DNA of 64,000 nt. Origin: Devosia psychrophila (GTDB taxonomy: Bacteria; Pseudomonadota; Alphaproteobacteria; Rhizobiales; Devosiaceae). Below are positions 1-7,820 of the stretch, one piece after another; position 1 is the stretch's first letter; the number at the start of each line of letters is the position of its first letter. The stretch spans positions 19,793 through 83,792 of the forward strand of contig NZ_LAPV01000076.1 in the NCBI RefSeq assembly GCF_000971275.1, in the 5' to 3' direction. The position numbers were made by a program, and so were the translations under genes. Under the pieces are notes generated by a model that was not told the origin of the DNA, did no database searches, and worked only from the letters and a program-made list of their open reading frames with translations.

Positions 1-180
1 CGTTTGATGACCTCTATGTAGACCCTGCCCCTAGTGATTAGAAGATGGACTCTCTGCACATCCGTTATGCATCCAGTGCAAACAAAAGAGGCAGTTCCTT
101 CATATTCGGTTCAGCCTATTATTTGGACATTCCATGTCTATGGTAGCGCCACCCCGCGCCAATCCATTGATTTTACAAAG

Positions 181-205
181 AAAAACGAACGTCACTCTCG
201 TGACG
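181..205 (-). terminator. Rho-independent terminator of the cyd operon
   Basis: A perfect 6-bp stem CGTCAC/GTGACG (190-195 and 200-205, loop TCTC) is followed in the minus-strand direction by a T-rich run (complement of 181-189). It lies about 45 bp beyond the cydX stop, as expected for the end of cydABX. The rest of 1-249 shows no gene I can support. Confidence 0.7.
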
Positions 206-249
206 CCCGCGTTAATGGTTTTTTGACCATCTGGTAAAGAGCCATGCGT

Positions 250-381
250 TCAGCGCTGAATTGGCTCCCTGCCCTCTTCATTTGCTATGCGCCGGTCTTC
301 GCGCAGCTCAAACCACATGGCGTTGAGAATGGCGAAGCTTGCGGCCAGGCCCAGGCCGAGGATCCACGAGAAATACCACAT
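250..381 (-). CDS. cydX: CydX, small subunit of cytochrome bd oxidase
   Basis: This 43-residue protein begins MWYFSWILGLGLA and is one hydrophobic helix followed by a charged tail (about residues 24-43). The MWYFSWILG start, the length and the position directly after cydB are typical of CydX/YbgT. In the family, CydX packs against CydA and stabilises the haems of the bd quinol oxidase in the inner membrane. The ATG is preceded by AGGAG that runs into the cydB stop codon, with only 9 bp between the genes, so translation is probably coupled. The identification rests on sequence pattern and context. Confidence 0.9.
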   Translation of the reverse strand: MWYFSWILGLGLAASFAILNAMWFELREDRRIANEEGREPIQR

Positions 382-390
382 GAGCGTCTC

Positions 391-1539
391 CTAGTAGGCG
401 TTGGGGTTCTTTTCGAGCGACTGCGTGCTGACGTTGCCGCGCATGACGCGGAACACCCAAGCGGTGTACAGCAGGATGATCGGCAGGAAGAATGCGGTCA
501 CCAGCAGCATGATGAACAGCGTCAGGTGGCTGGAGCTGGCGTCCCACAGGGTCAGGCTGGAATTCGGCACTGTCGAGGATGGCAGCAGGAACGGGAACAG
601 CGAGAGGCCTGCCGTCGAGACGATGCCGAAGATGGCAAGGCTCGATGACAATAGCGTTGGTAGCCGCAAGCGTGCCTGGAGGCCCACCACGGCGCCGATC
701 AGGCCGATGAAGCCCAGCACGGGCGCCGCGATCATCCAGGGATAGAGCCCGTAGTTGGCAACCCAGCCGCCGCGGGTCAGCACCACGGTCTTGGCCAGCG
801 GGTTGATGGCGGCATTGCCGTCCACCACGCTGGTGATGGCATAGCCATCCATCCAGAAGGAGACCCAGATGCCGCCAAGGGCAAACAGAACCAGCGTCAG
901 CACGCCGGCTAGGCTGCCATAGGTGCGGGCGCGTTCGGCCACTGGGCCGGTGGTGCGACCGGCGATGACGGCGGCGCCCTGAGTGACGATCATGCCGACG
1001 CTGACGAGGCCGGTGAGCAGGCCAAAGGGCATCAGCAGCAGGAAGAAGTTGCCGGTGTAGAAGGAACGCATGGTGTCATCGAGATGGAAGGGTGCGCCGA
1101 GCAGCACATTGCCCACCGCGACGCCCATGATCAGCGCCGGCACGAAGCCGCCGATGAACAGAGCCCAATCCCAGGTGGCGCGCCAGCGTGGGTCCTTGAT
1201 CTTGCCGCGGAACTTGAAGCCGACTGGGCGCAGAATCAGCGCCAAGAGGATCACGATCATGGCGAGATAGAAGCCGGAGAAACTGACGGCATAGAGCGGC
1301 GGAAAGGCCGCAAAAATGGCGCCACCGCCGAGGACCAGCCAGACCTGGTTACCTTCCCAGGTCGGCCCAACAAGATTGAGCAGTACGCGGCGTTCATCGT
1401 CGGTGCGGGCGGCAAAGGGCAGCAGAGCGCCGACCCCCATGTCACGGCCGCCCATGACGGCAAAGCCGATCAGCAACACGCCGAGCAGCATCCACCAGAT
1501 CAGGCGCAGGGTTTCGTAGTCGAGTGGAATGGCGTTCAC
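391..1539 (-). CDS. cydB: Cytochrome bd ubiquinol oxidase subunit II
   Basis: This 382-residue polytopic membrane protein matches CydB in length and in its N-terminal helix ([19 protein letters not shown] followed by [10 protein letters not shown]). CydB pairs with CydA to form the quinol oxidase that reduces oxygen to water at low oxygen tension without pumping protons. The gene overlaps the end of cydA by 4 bp (1536-1539), so the subunits are co-translated, and cydX follows at once. There is no truncation. Expression presumably follows the FNR-type promoter upstream of cydA. Confidence 0.97.
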   Translation of the reverse strand: MNAIPLDYETLRLIWWMLLGVLLIGFAVMGGRDMGVGALLPFAARTDDERRVLLNLVGPTWEGNQVWLVLGGGAIFAAFPPLYAVSFSGFYLAMIVILLALILRPVGFKFRGKIKDPRWRATWDWALFIGGFVPALIMGVAVGNVLLGAPFHLDDTMRSFYTGNFFLLLMPFGLLTGLVSVGMIVTQGAAVIAGRTTGPVAERARTYGSLAGVLTLVLFALGGIWVSFWMDGYAITSVVDGNAAINPLAKTVVLTRGGWVANYGLYPWMIAAPVLGFIGLIGAVVGLQARLRLPTLLSSSLAIFGIVSTAGLSLFPFLLPSSTVPNSSLTLWDASSSHLTLFIMLLVTAFFLPIILLYTAWVFRVMRGNVSTQSLEKNPNAY

Positions 1540-3146
1540 GATCCGAGCTCCTGTGTTGCGGGTGTCGATGGCAGGGCGGCGATGACGAAGTCCTGGTCAT
1601 CCTCTTCGTCGGCAAACAGCTTGTCCTGCGGGCCGGCCTTAATGATCTTGACCATCAGCATGATCATGATGACGAACAGGGTCGAATAGAGCAGCGTGAA
1701 GAAGCTCAGCGAGATGACCAGGTCCCAGAAGTGGAGGCCGGATGCGGCGTAGAACGTTGGGAGAACCCCTTCCACCACCCATGGCTGGCGGCCGAACTCG
1801 GCGATGAACCAGCCTGCCTCGATAGCGACCCACGGCAATGGCAACACGAGGAAGCCGACCCACAGCAGAGTTCGATTGGTTTCCAGCCAGCCGCGCGAGG
1901 CGCGGTAGAACCACAAGGCAAAGAAGGCGATGAAGAAGAAGCCCAGCCCCATCATGATGCGAAAGGTCCAGAACAGCGGCCAGACTTCAGGCACCGTATC
2001 GGCCGCAGCCAGCGCGATTTGCTCGTCAGTGGCGTTGCCGACATCTTCGCGGTAGCGCTTGAGCAGCAGGCCATAGCCGAGGTCGGGCCAATGCTGTTCG
2101 AACACAAGGCGTGCATCGACATCGTCGCCGTCGACGTTGCCAGCGCGGATTTCCTGCAGCGCGTCATAGGCCACCATGCCCGAGCGAATGCGGGTCTGCG
2201 CGTGGTCGACCAGTTCTTCGATGCCAGGCAGGACAGTGTCGAACGAGCGCGTGGTGATCAACCCGCCCATCCACGGAACCTGCAGGGACCAGGTCGGGGC
2301 ACCGCCGTCGGGCCCAGGCAACGCAAATATAGTCCAGGGCGCGGGAGCCGGCTCGGTGTGAAAGCTGGCCTCCATGGCCGCGATCTTCATCTTCTGATGC
2401 TCGGTCGCGACATAGCCGCTTTCGTCACCGAGCACGACGACAGACAGCGCCGAAGCGAGGCCGAAGCTGGCGGCTACGATCATCGAGCGCTTGGCCATTT
2501 CGACGTGCTTGCCCTGCAGCAGGAACAGGCAGGAAATGGCGAAGATGAACACTGCGCCGCAGACATAGCCGGCGCTGACGGTGTGGACGAACTTGGCCTG
2601 TGCCACCGGATTGAAAATCACCGCAATGAAGTCTGTGACTTCCATGCGCATGGTATCGGGATTGAACTTGGCGCCGACCGGATTTTGCATCCAGCCGTTG
2701 GCGATCAAAATCCACAGGGCGGAGAAATTGGCGCCGATCGCCACCAGCCAAGTGACTGTCAAGTGGCCCAGCTTGCTCAGGCGATCCCAGCCAAAGAAGA
2801 ACAGGCCGATAAAGGTGGCTTCGAGGAAGAAGGCCATCAGGCCCTCGATGGCCAGTGGCGCGCCGAACACGTCGCCCACATAGTGGCTATAATAGCTCCA
2901 GTTCATGCCGAACTGGAATTCCATGACGATGCCGGTAGCGACACCCATGGCGAAATTGACGCCGAACAGCGTGCCCCAGAACAGGGTCGCCTTACGCCAG
3001 ACCTCGCGGCCGGTCATCACGTACACGCTTTCCATGATGGCCATCATGACGGACAGGCCAATGGTCAACGGCACGAAAATGAAGTGGTACATGGCGGTGG
3101 CGGCAAATTGCCACCGCGAAAGTTCGACAATGGTCATGTCGATCAT
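1536..3146 (-). CDS. cydA: Cytochrome bd ubiquinol oxidase subunit I
   Basis: This 536-residue protein is the haem-bearing quinol-oxidising subunit. The N-terminal stretch [20 protein letters not shown] includes the conserved haem b595 histidine (His21 from this start). The GRQPW motif with upstream GWFIAEF lies in the second half. At 536 residues it is close to the 522-residue E. coli protein, so it belongs to the long Q-loop class rather than the short Bacillus type. I use the first ATG, which has a GGGG stretch upstream; a second ATG three codons in is possible. It is the first gene of cydA-cydB-cydX, downstream of an FNR box and divergent from cydDC. Confidence 0.97.
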   Translation of the reverse strand: MIDMTIVELSRWQFAATAMYHFIFVPLTIGLSVMMAIMESVYVMTGREVWRKATLFWGTLFGVNFAMGVATGIVMEFQFGMNWSYYSHYVGDVFGAPLAIEGLMAFFLEATFIGLFFFGWDRLSKLGHLTVTWLVAIGANFSALWILIANGWMQNPVGAKFNPDTMRMEVTDFIAVIFNPVAQAKFVHTVSAGYVCGAVFIFAISCLFLLQGKHVEMAKRSMIVAASFGLASALSVVVLGDESGYVATEHQKMKIAAMEASFHTEPAPAPWTIFALPGPDGGAPTWSLQVPWMGGLITTRSFDTVLPGIEELVDHAQTRIRSGMVAYDALQEIRAGNVDGDDVDARLVFEQHWPDLGYGLLLKRYREDVGNATDEQIALAAADTVPEVWPLFWTFRIMMGLGFFFIAFFALWFYRASRGWLETNRTLLWVGFLVLPLPWVAIEAGWFIAEFGRQPWVVEGVLPTFYAASGLHFWDLVISLSFFTLLYSTLFVIMIMLMVKIIKAGPQDKLFADEEDDQDFVIAALPSTPATQELGS

Positions 3147-3197
3147 GGCGCGACTGCCCCTATGCTTGGCAGCGCCCGAGTCGGCGTCGCCCTGACG

Positions 3198-3241
3198 ATC
3201 ATATGCTCTTCAAGATTTGAGCATGCCTTGATTCAGATCAA
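3198..3241 (-). promoter_or_regulatory. FNR/FixK-box promoter of cydABX
   Basis: TTGATTCAGATCAA at 3228-3241 is a perfect FNR/FixK-type palindrome (TTGAT-N4-ATCAA). A good -10 hexamer, TATGAT on the minus strand (3198-3203), lies downstream toward cydA. The box centre is then about 43 bp upstream of the expected start of transcription, the spacing of an FNR-activated class II promoter. The likely regulator, FnrN, is encoded at 6861-7577. The site is read directly; the regulation is inferred. Confidence 0.85.
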
Positions 3242-3311
3242 GGGTTGGAGCTGCGGCGCGATATAGTGGAGGCCTATGTCCATCTCCCGCATTTGCACAA
3301 CCACAGCGCGG

Positions 3312-3421
3312 CACCGCCCCTTCGATGGGGGAGGTTTGTTGGGGTCGGGGGTGTGGATTAGCCCAGATACTTGCTGGCTAAACGCCCCCCTCCCTAGCCC
3401 TCTCCGCAAGGCGGAGGGTAC
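3312..3421. repeat. Intergenic repeat, copy 1
   Basis: About 110 bp of G/C-run-rich DNA matches, in inverse orientation, the element at 23379-23478. The copies share an exact 14-nt core GGGAGGGGGGCGTT (minus strand 3381-3394 here), CTTGCGG followed by GAGGG, and a distal CCCCC-TCGA-GGGG hairpin-like end. It looks like a dispersed REP-like intergenic element. Its right edge supplies the GGAGGG used as the ribosome binding site of cydD. The boundaries are approximate. Confidence 0.7.
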
Positions 3422-3427
3422 CGTTCC

Positions 3428-5173
3428 GTGCTCCGCGGTGGCTCAGTGACAGATACAGATCGCCAGAATGGCAAGACGCTTTCGGGGCTAAGCCGACATG
3501 GCGGTGGCTGGCTGATCACCGCGATCGCGGCGCCGCTGCTGGGTGGGGCGCTGCTGGTGTGGCAGGCCTGGACGCTGGCCGCTGTCGTAGGACGGGCCAT
3601 CGAGGGTGGAGCGCCGATTGCGACGCTGGGGCCGTCTGTGGGTTTGATCCTGATGATCCTGTCGGTGCGTGCCGCGTTGGGCGCCATCGGTGATCGCGCC
3701 GGGACTGCGGCTGCCGAGACCATCAAGACGGGACTGCGCAATGCACTGTTTGCCCAATTGCTGGCGCGGTCGCCACGGGAGGCCGAGCAGGCGCAATCTG
3801 GTGCAGCGTCGTCGGCCATCATCGATCAGGTCGAAGCGCTCGACGCGTTCTTTTCGCGCTACCTGCCGGCCATGGTCGGGGCGACCATTCTGCCTATCGC
3901 CTTTGGGGCGATCATACTGCCGCTGGACTGGCTGACCGGCCTGCTTTTTCTCATCACCGCGCCGCTGATCCCGCTGTTCATGGCACTGGCCGGCTGGGGC
4001 GCGCAGGTTGCCACCAACAAGCAGGCTCGCGCGCTGAGCCTGTTAAATGGCCGATTTTCCGATCGATTACGAGGGCTGGTGACACTGAAACTGTTCGGGC
4101 GTGCCGAAGCAGAGACCGACGGCATTGTTGCCGCCAGCGATGAGCTGCGAAAACGCACCTTGCGGGTGCTGCGCATCGCCTTCCTGTCTTCGGCTGTGCT
4201 CGAATTCTTCGCGGCGCTTGGGGTCGCAGGCGTGGCCCTCTATATCGGGCTTAGCCTGATCGAATACCTGAATTTGCGCTCGAGCCCGATGACGCTGGAG
4301 CTCGGCCTTTTCCTGCTGCTCATGGCGCCGGAAATCTACAATCCGCTGCGCCTGCTGGCGGCGCATTATCATGATCGCGCATCGGCCAAGGCAGCGATCG
4401 GCGAAATCGAGGCGCAGCTCGGCGCACTGCCCAAGGCAGGATCGACGCTGGTGGATGCTCCGGTCATTCGTAACAAGGGAGCGCTTGGCGTTGCCCTTAG
4501 CAACCTGACCCTGCGCACGCCGGATGATGCCCGGATTATTCTCGCTGACAGCAGTTTCAACGTCGCCCCCGGCGACCACATTGCCATTCTCGGCCCGAGC
4601 GGCATTGGCAAGTCCACGCTGCTGGAGGCCATCGCCGGGCTGCGACTATACGAGGGCGACATTGCCCTCGACAAGCTTACGCTGGCGGATTGGCCGCTGT
4701 CTAATCTGCGGGGCCGCGTAACCATGCTGGGACAAAAGCCGCGCATTTTTGCCGGCTCGATGGCAAGCAACATCGCATTGGCACGGCCTGGCGCCAGCCT
4801 GGCGGAGATTCGGCGCGCGGCTGAACTGGCCCATGTGGCAGGTTTCGCCGATGCCCTGCCCGATGGACTGGATACCCACATGGGCGAAGGTGGATTGGGG
4901 TTGTCTGGCGGGCAGGCGCAGCGCATTGCTCTGGCGCGGGTCTACCTGCGCGATGCCGGGCTGATCCTGCTTGATGAGCCGACCGCCCATCTCGATGCAG
5001 GGCTGGAGCAGGACGTGCTGGACGAACTCAAGCGCTATGCGCGGGGCCGCACCCTGATCATCACCACCCATTCGCTCGCGGTTGCCGCCCGCATGGACAA
5101 GGCCTGGCGGATTGCCGGCGAAGCCTTGTTGCCCATGCCGCTGCCGGCTCGCAAGCATGGACAAGTCGCATGA
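3428..5173 (+). CDS. cydD: CydD, thiol reductant ABC exporter subunit
   Basis: This 581-residue half-transporter has membrane helices over residues 1-325 and an ATPase domain with Walker A GPSGIGKS (389-396), signature LSGGQ (492-496), LLDEP (514-518) and an H-loop TTHS. With CydC it forms the exporter of glutathione/cysteine or haem-handling substrate needed to assemble cytochrome bd. The GTG at 3428 is chosen because GGAGGG lies about 9 bp upstream; a second in-frame GTG at 3446 gives the more usual N-terminus but has no good Shine-Dalgarno. It overlaps cydC by 4 bp and is divergent from cydABX. Confidence 0.93.
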   Translation: MLRGGSVTDTDRQNGKTLSGLSRHGGGWLITAIAAPLLGGALLVWQAWTLAAVVGRAIEGGAPIATLGPSVGLILMILSVRAALGAIGDRAGTAAAETIKTGLRNALFAQLLARSPREAEQAQSGAASSAIIDQVEALDAFFSRYLPAMVGATILPIAFGAIILPLDWLTGLLFLITAPLIPLFMALAGWGAQVATNKQARALSLLNGRFSDRLRGLVTLKLFGRAEAETDGIVAASDELRKRTLRVLRIAFLSSAVLEFFAALGVAGVALYIGLSLIEYLNLRSSPMTLELGLFLLLMAPEIYNPLRLLAAHYHDRASAKAAIGEIEAQLGALPKAGSTLVDAPVIRNKGALGVALSNLTLRTPDDARIILADSSFNVAPGDHIAILGPSGIGKSTLLEAIAGLRLYEGDIALDKLTLADWPLSNLRGRVTMLGQKPRIFAGSMASNIALARPGASLAEIRRAAELAHVAGFADALPDGLDTHMGEGGLGLSGGQAQRIALARVYLRDAGLILLDEPTAHLDAGLEQDVLDELKRYARGRTLIITTHSLAVAARMDKAWRIAGEALLPMPLPARKHGQVA

Positions 5174-6819
5174 AGTCGCTCCTTACCTTTCGTAGCCTGC
5201 TCCTCAGCCAGGCCAAGGGTTTCACCCTTGCGCTGCTGTTGTCGCTGGTCGCCGTGGCCGCGGGCGTTGCGCTGCTGGGAACGTCTGGCTGGTTCATCAC
5301 CTCTGCCGCGCTTACCACGGCGGGACTGGCGTTCAACCTGTTCGTGCCGTCGGCGCTGGTGCGGGCCTTCTCCTTTGTCCGCATCCTGGCTCGCTATGGC
5401 GAGCGCCTCAGCGGCCATGATGCGACGCTGCGGCTGCTCGCCGACCTGCGCGGCTGGCTGTTTGCCAGGCTTTTTCCGCGCCTGCCACTGGTGGATCGCA
5501 GCCTGCGCCATGGCGATCTGGTCAGCCGCCTCACGGCCGATGTGGATGCGCTGGACACGGCCTTTCTGGTCGCCATCGGGCCGATTGCTGCCGCACTGAT
5601 TATCGGCGGCGCACTGACGGGTGTGCTGGTGTGGTTGCTGCCGAGCGCCGCTTTGGTGTTCGGGATCTGTTACGGGGCTGCCGTTTTGGTGGTGCCCACA
5701 GGCCTCGTTCTCGCCAGCCGCAGCACTGGCCGCGATATGGTGCGCCGCGCCACTGATGCGCGTGCTGCCGTGCTGGACGGCATCGAGGGGCACGTGGACC
5801 TGACGGTCTATGGCGTGCTGGGCACGGCGCAGGCCGGCTTTGTCGATACCGCCAGCAGGCTCACTGCCGCCAAGGGGCGTCTGGCCAGCTTCACCGCCTG
5901 TGCGGGTTTTGCCGTGCAGGTATTGGCAGCTTTGGCGTTGGTAGGCTCGCTCTGGCTTGGTCTGCAGGCTTTCGAAACGGGTAGTATCGACGGCGCTGTG
6001 CTGGCTGGCCTGCTGCTCGCCATCATGGGCAGCTTTGAGGCCACCAACGTCATCGTGCGCAGCGTCAGCAAGCTGACCACCGCCATGGCTGCCGCCGAAC
6101 GACTGACTGCGATTGCAGAAACGCCTCTGGTGGTTGCCGACCCGGCAGCCCCTGCTGCCCTGCCCGCCGACACGACGATCACTCTGAGCGATGTCACCTT
6201 CAGCTATGGTGGCCCGCCGGTGCTGGCCAATCTCGATCTTACCATTTTGCCCGGCGAGCATGTGGCGATTACCGGCGCTAGTGGCGGCGGCAAGTCGAGC
6301 TTGCTCAACCTGTTGCTTCGTCTCGCCGATCCCCAACTCGGCAGCATCACGCTGGGCGGCACTGCTCTGGCTCAACTACGGCAGGCCGATATTCATGCTA
6401 GCCTGGCCCTGCTGAGTCAGGACAGCCCGCTGTTCAATGACACCATCCGCGCCAACCTGCTGATCGGCCGGCCGGATGCCGATGACGAAGCGTTGTGGTC
6501 GGCGCTGCTCGATGCAGGCGTCGAGGAGTTTGTGCGAGCACTGACGAACGGCCTGGATACACTGCTCGGGGAAAGCGGCCGCACGGTTTCGGTCGGCCAG
6601 GCGCGTCGACTGTGCCTAGCGCGCGTGCTGCTATCGCCGGCCCGGATTCTGTTGCTCGACGAGCCGACAACTGGACTGGACCGGACCGCGGAAGTGGCGT
6701 TTTTCGAAACGCTGCATAAAGCTGCCAAGGGCTGCAGCGTGATCGTGGTCACGCATGCGGCGATCCCCGAAGGTACGATGGATCGGGTGCTGGAAATGAG
6801 GAATGGAATGCTGAGGTAG
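5170..6819 (+). CDS. cydC: CydC, thiol reductant ABC exporter subunit
   Basis: This 549-residue half-transporter begins ATG at 5170, overlapping the cydD stop (ATGA). Membrane segments fill residues 15-310, and the ATPase has Walker A GASGGGKS (369-376), a Walker B LLLDEPT and an H-loop VVTHA. The ABC signature reads VSVGQ (473-477) instead of LSGGQ, a departure in one composite site; CydD carries the canonical form. It partners CydD in the inner membrane, and the location beside cydABX supports the assignment. Downstream a weak CCTCT/AGAGG hairpin (6830-6843) separates it from convergent fnrN. Confidence 0.92.
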   Translation: MKSLLTFRSLLLSQAKGFTLALLLSLVAVAAGVALLGTSGWFITSAALTTAGLAFNLFVPSALVRAFSFVRILARYGERLSGHDATLRLLADLRGWLFARLFPRLPLVDRSLRHGDLVSRLTADVDALDTAFLVAIGPIAAALIIGGALTGVLVWLLPSAALVFGICYGAAVLVVPTGLVLASRSTGRDMVRRATDARAAVLDGIEGHVDLTVYGVLGTAQAGFVDTASRLTAAKGRLASFTACAGFAVQVLAALALVGSLWLGLQAFETGSIDGAVLAGLLLAIMGSFEATNVIVRSVSKLTTAMAAAERLTAIAETPLVVADPAAPAALPADTTITLSDVTFSYGGPPVLANLDLTILPGEHVAITGASGGGKSSLLNLLLRLADPQLGSITLGGTALAQLRQADIHASLALLSQDSPLFNDTIRANLLIGRPDADDEALWSALLDAGVEEFVRALTNGLDTLLGESGRTVSVGQARRLCLARVLLSPARILLLDEPTTGLDRTAEVAFFETLHKAAKGCSVIVVTHAAIPEGTMDRVLEMRNGMLR

Positions 6820-6860
6820 CGCCACTTCACCTCTTCCCAGAGGAGCGAAATGAGAAAAGT

Positions 6861-7577
6861 CTAGCCGCAGCGAACGCGCAACCGGGCCAGGTCGGGGACC
6901 AAGACGTGGCGGTAGTTTTCGATTTCGATGACGTTGTCGGCCTTGAGCTTGCTCATTTGACGGCTGACAGTCTCGATGGTCAGGCCGAGGAAATCGCCGA
7001 TATCGGCGCGGCTCAGCGGCAGGTCGAAGGTGGTGACCTCGCCACCTGGATCGATATGGCTGGCGATCAGATAGAGGAAGCTGGCGACCTTTTCGGCGGC
7101 GGTCTTGCGGCCAAGCGTCACCATCCAGTCGCGCGCTTCATCGAGCTCGCGCAGGGTTTGCAGCATTACGCGGTGTTCGAGTTCCGGATTTTGCCGCACC
7201 AGCGCTTCGAGCGCCAACTTGGGGATCATGCAGATATCGACGTCGGAAGCGGCCTCGGCCGTCACCCGGCTTTCGTTGGCAAACAGGCGTCCGAGCAGGT
7301 CGGGCGCAAACTGCAGGCCCACCACTTGCTGGCGGCCGTCTTCGAGAATTTTCGAGAGCTTCACCACCCCATGCAGCACATTGCCATAGCTGGTAATCGG
7401 CTCGGCATCGGCCAGAAGCTGGTCGCCGGCATGGTGATGGACGCGGCGCGTGTGCTTGGAAAGGGCAGAAAGTTGCTGGGCGTTCAGCGCAGCGCAAATA
7501 CCTTGGTGGCGCGACTCGCAGCTTTGGCACAGCGCGGGAATGGAAGAAGTGTGGATGTCGTTGCGGACGGACTGCAT
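6861..7577 (-). CDS. fnrN: FnrN/FnrL-type oxygen-responsive regulator (Crp/Fnr family)
   Basis: This 238-residue regulator carries Cys17-x2-Cys20-x7-Cys28 and a fourth cysteine, Cys116, the spacing of rhizobial FnrN/FnrL proteins that hold an oxygen-labile [4Fe-4S] cluster. A cyclic-nucleotide-fold core follows, then a C-terminal helix-turn-helix whose recognition helix contains ETVSR (202-206), the contact set for TTGAT half sites. The ATG at 7577 is preferred over an open frame reaching 7691 because it has AGGAG about 10 bp upstream and matches the family N-terminus. It should activate cydABX through the perfect box at 3228-3241. No FNR box was seen at its own promoter. Confidence 0.92.
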   Translation of the reverse strand: MQSVRNDIHTSSIPALCQSCESRHQGICAALNAQQLSALSKHTRRVHHHAGDQLLADAEPITSYGNVLHGVVKLSKILEDGRQQVVGLQFAPDLLGRLFANESRVTAEAASDVDICMIPKLALEALVRQNPELEHRVMLQTLRELDEARDWMVTLGRKTAAEKVASFLYLIASHIDPGGEVTTFDLPLSRADIGDFLGLTIETVSRQMSKLKADNVIEIENYRHVLVPDLARLRVRCG

Positions 7578-7723
7578 GGCATATCGTCTCCTGACAAGAC
7601 CGATGTAGGCGCGGAGCGAGGTACCTATAAGTTGCGCAACTGTCGCAGTGCCAACCTGCCGCATGATGCCGAAAAAAAGTCCAACCGACACTCGCGCACA
7701 GCTCTCATGGCCTCGTTAGCTTA

Positions 7724-7744
7724 AATCGCTCAACTGGAGCGATT
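7724..7744. repeat. 8-bp inverted repeat between fnrN and copA
   Basis: AATCGCTC (7724-7731) and GAGCGATT (7737-7744) form a perfect stem with loop AACTG. It lies between the divergent fnrN and copA promoters. It has no T-run on either side, so it is more likely an operator or a structural barrier than a terminator. Confidence 0.45.
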
Positions 7745-7768
7745 CGTCCCCGCGGGCCGCTTCCAAGC

Positions 7769-7799
7769 TTGACCTTCCCATGATGGGAAGGTCTATATG
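7769..7799 (+). promoter_or_regulatory. CueR/HmrR-type promoter-operator of copA
   Basis: ACCTTCCC-ATGAT-GGGAAGGT (7772-7792) is a perfect inverted repeat between -35 TTGACC (7769-7774) and -10 TATATG (7794-7799). The 19-bp spacer is the long spacer typical of MerR-family promoters, which the regulator untwists on metal binding. The repeat is the known CueR/HmrR copper box, and the regulator is the second gene of the operon. Confidence 0.92.
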
Positions 7800-7820
7800 T
7801 GATGGGACGAGGTGAATACC

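Noticed and set aside
34..237. Open frame at the left edge
   Set aside because: It runs through the cyd operon terminator, has no ribosome binding site and no recognisable domain.
1524..3266. 580-codon open frame opposite cydA
   Set aside because: It is the antisense shadow of a strongly conserved cydA and its composition is typical of such frames.
3294..3425. CRISPR-like repeats in the G/C-rich gap
   Set aside because: There is no regularly spaced repeat; the G/C runs belong to a single REP-like element.
5035..6375. 446-codon open frame opposite cydC
   Set aside because: It is a Gln/His/Arg-rich antisense frame of a clear ABC transporter gene.
7620..7660. FNR autoregulatory box at fnrN
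   Set aside because: AGTTGCGCAACT is a palindrome but does not match TTGAT-N4-ATCAA.
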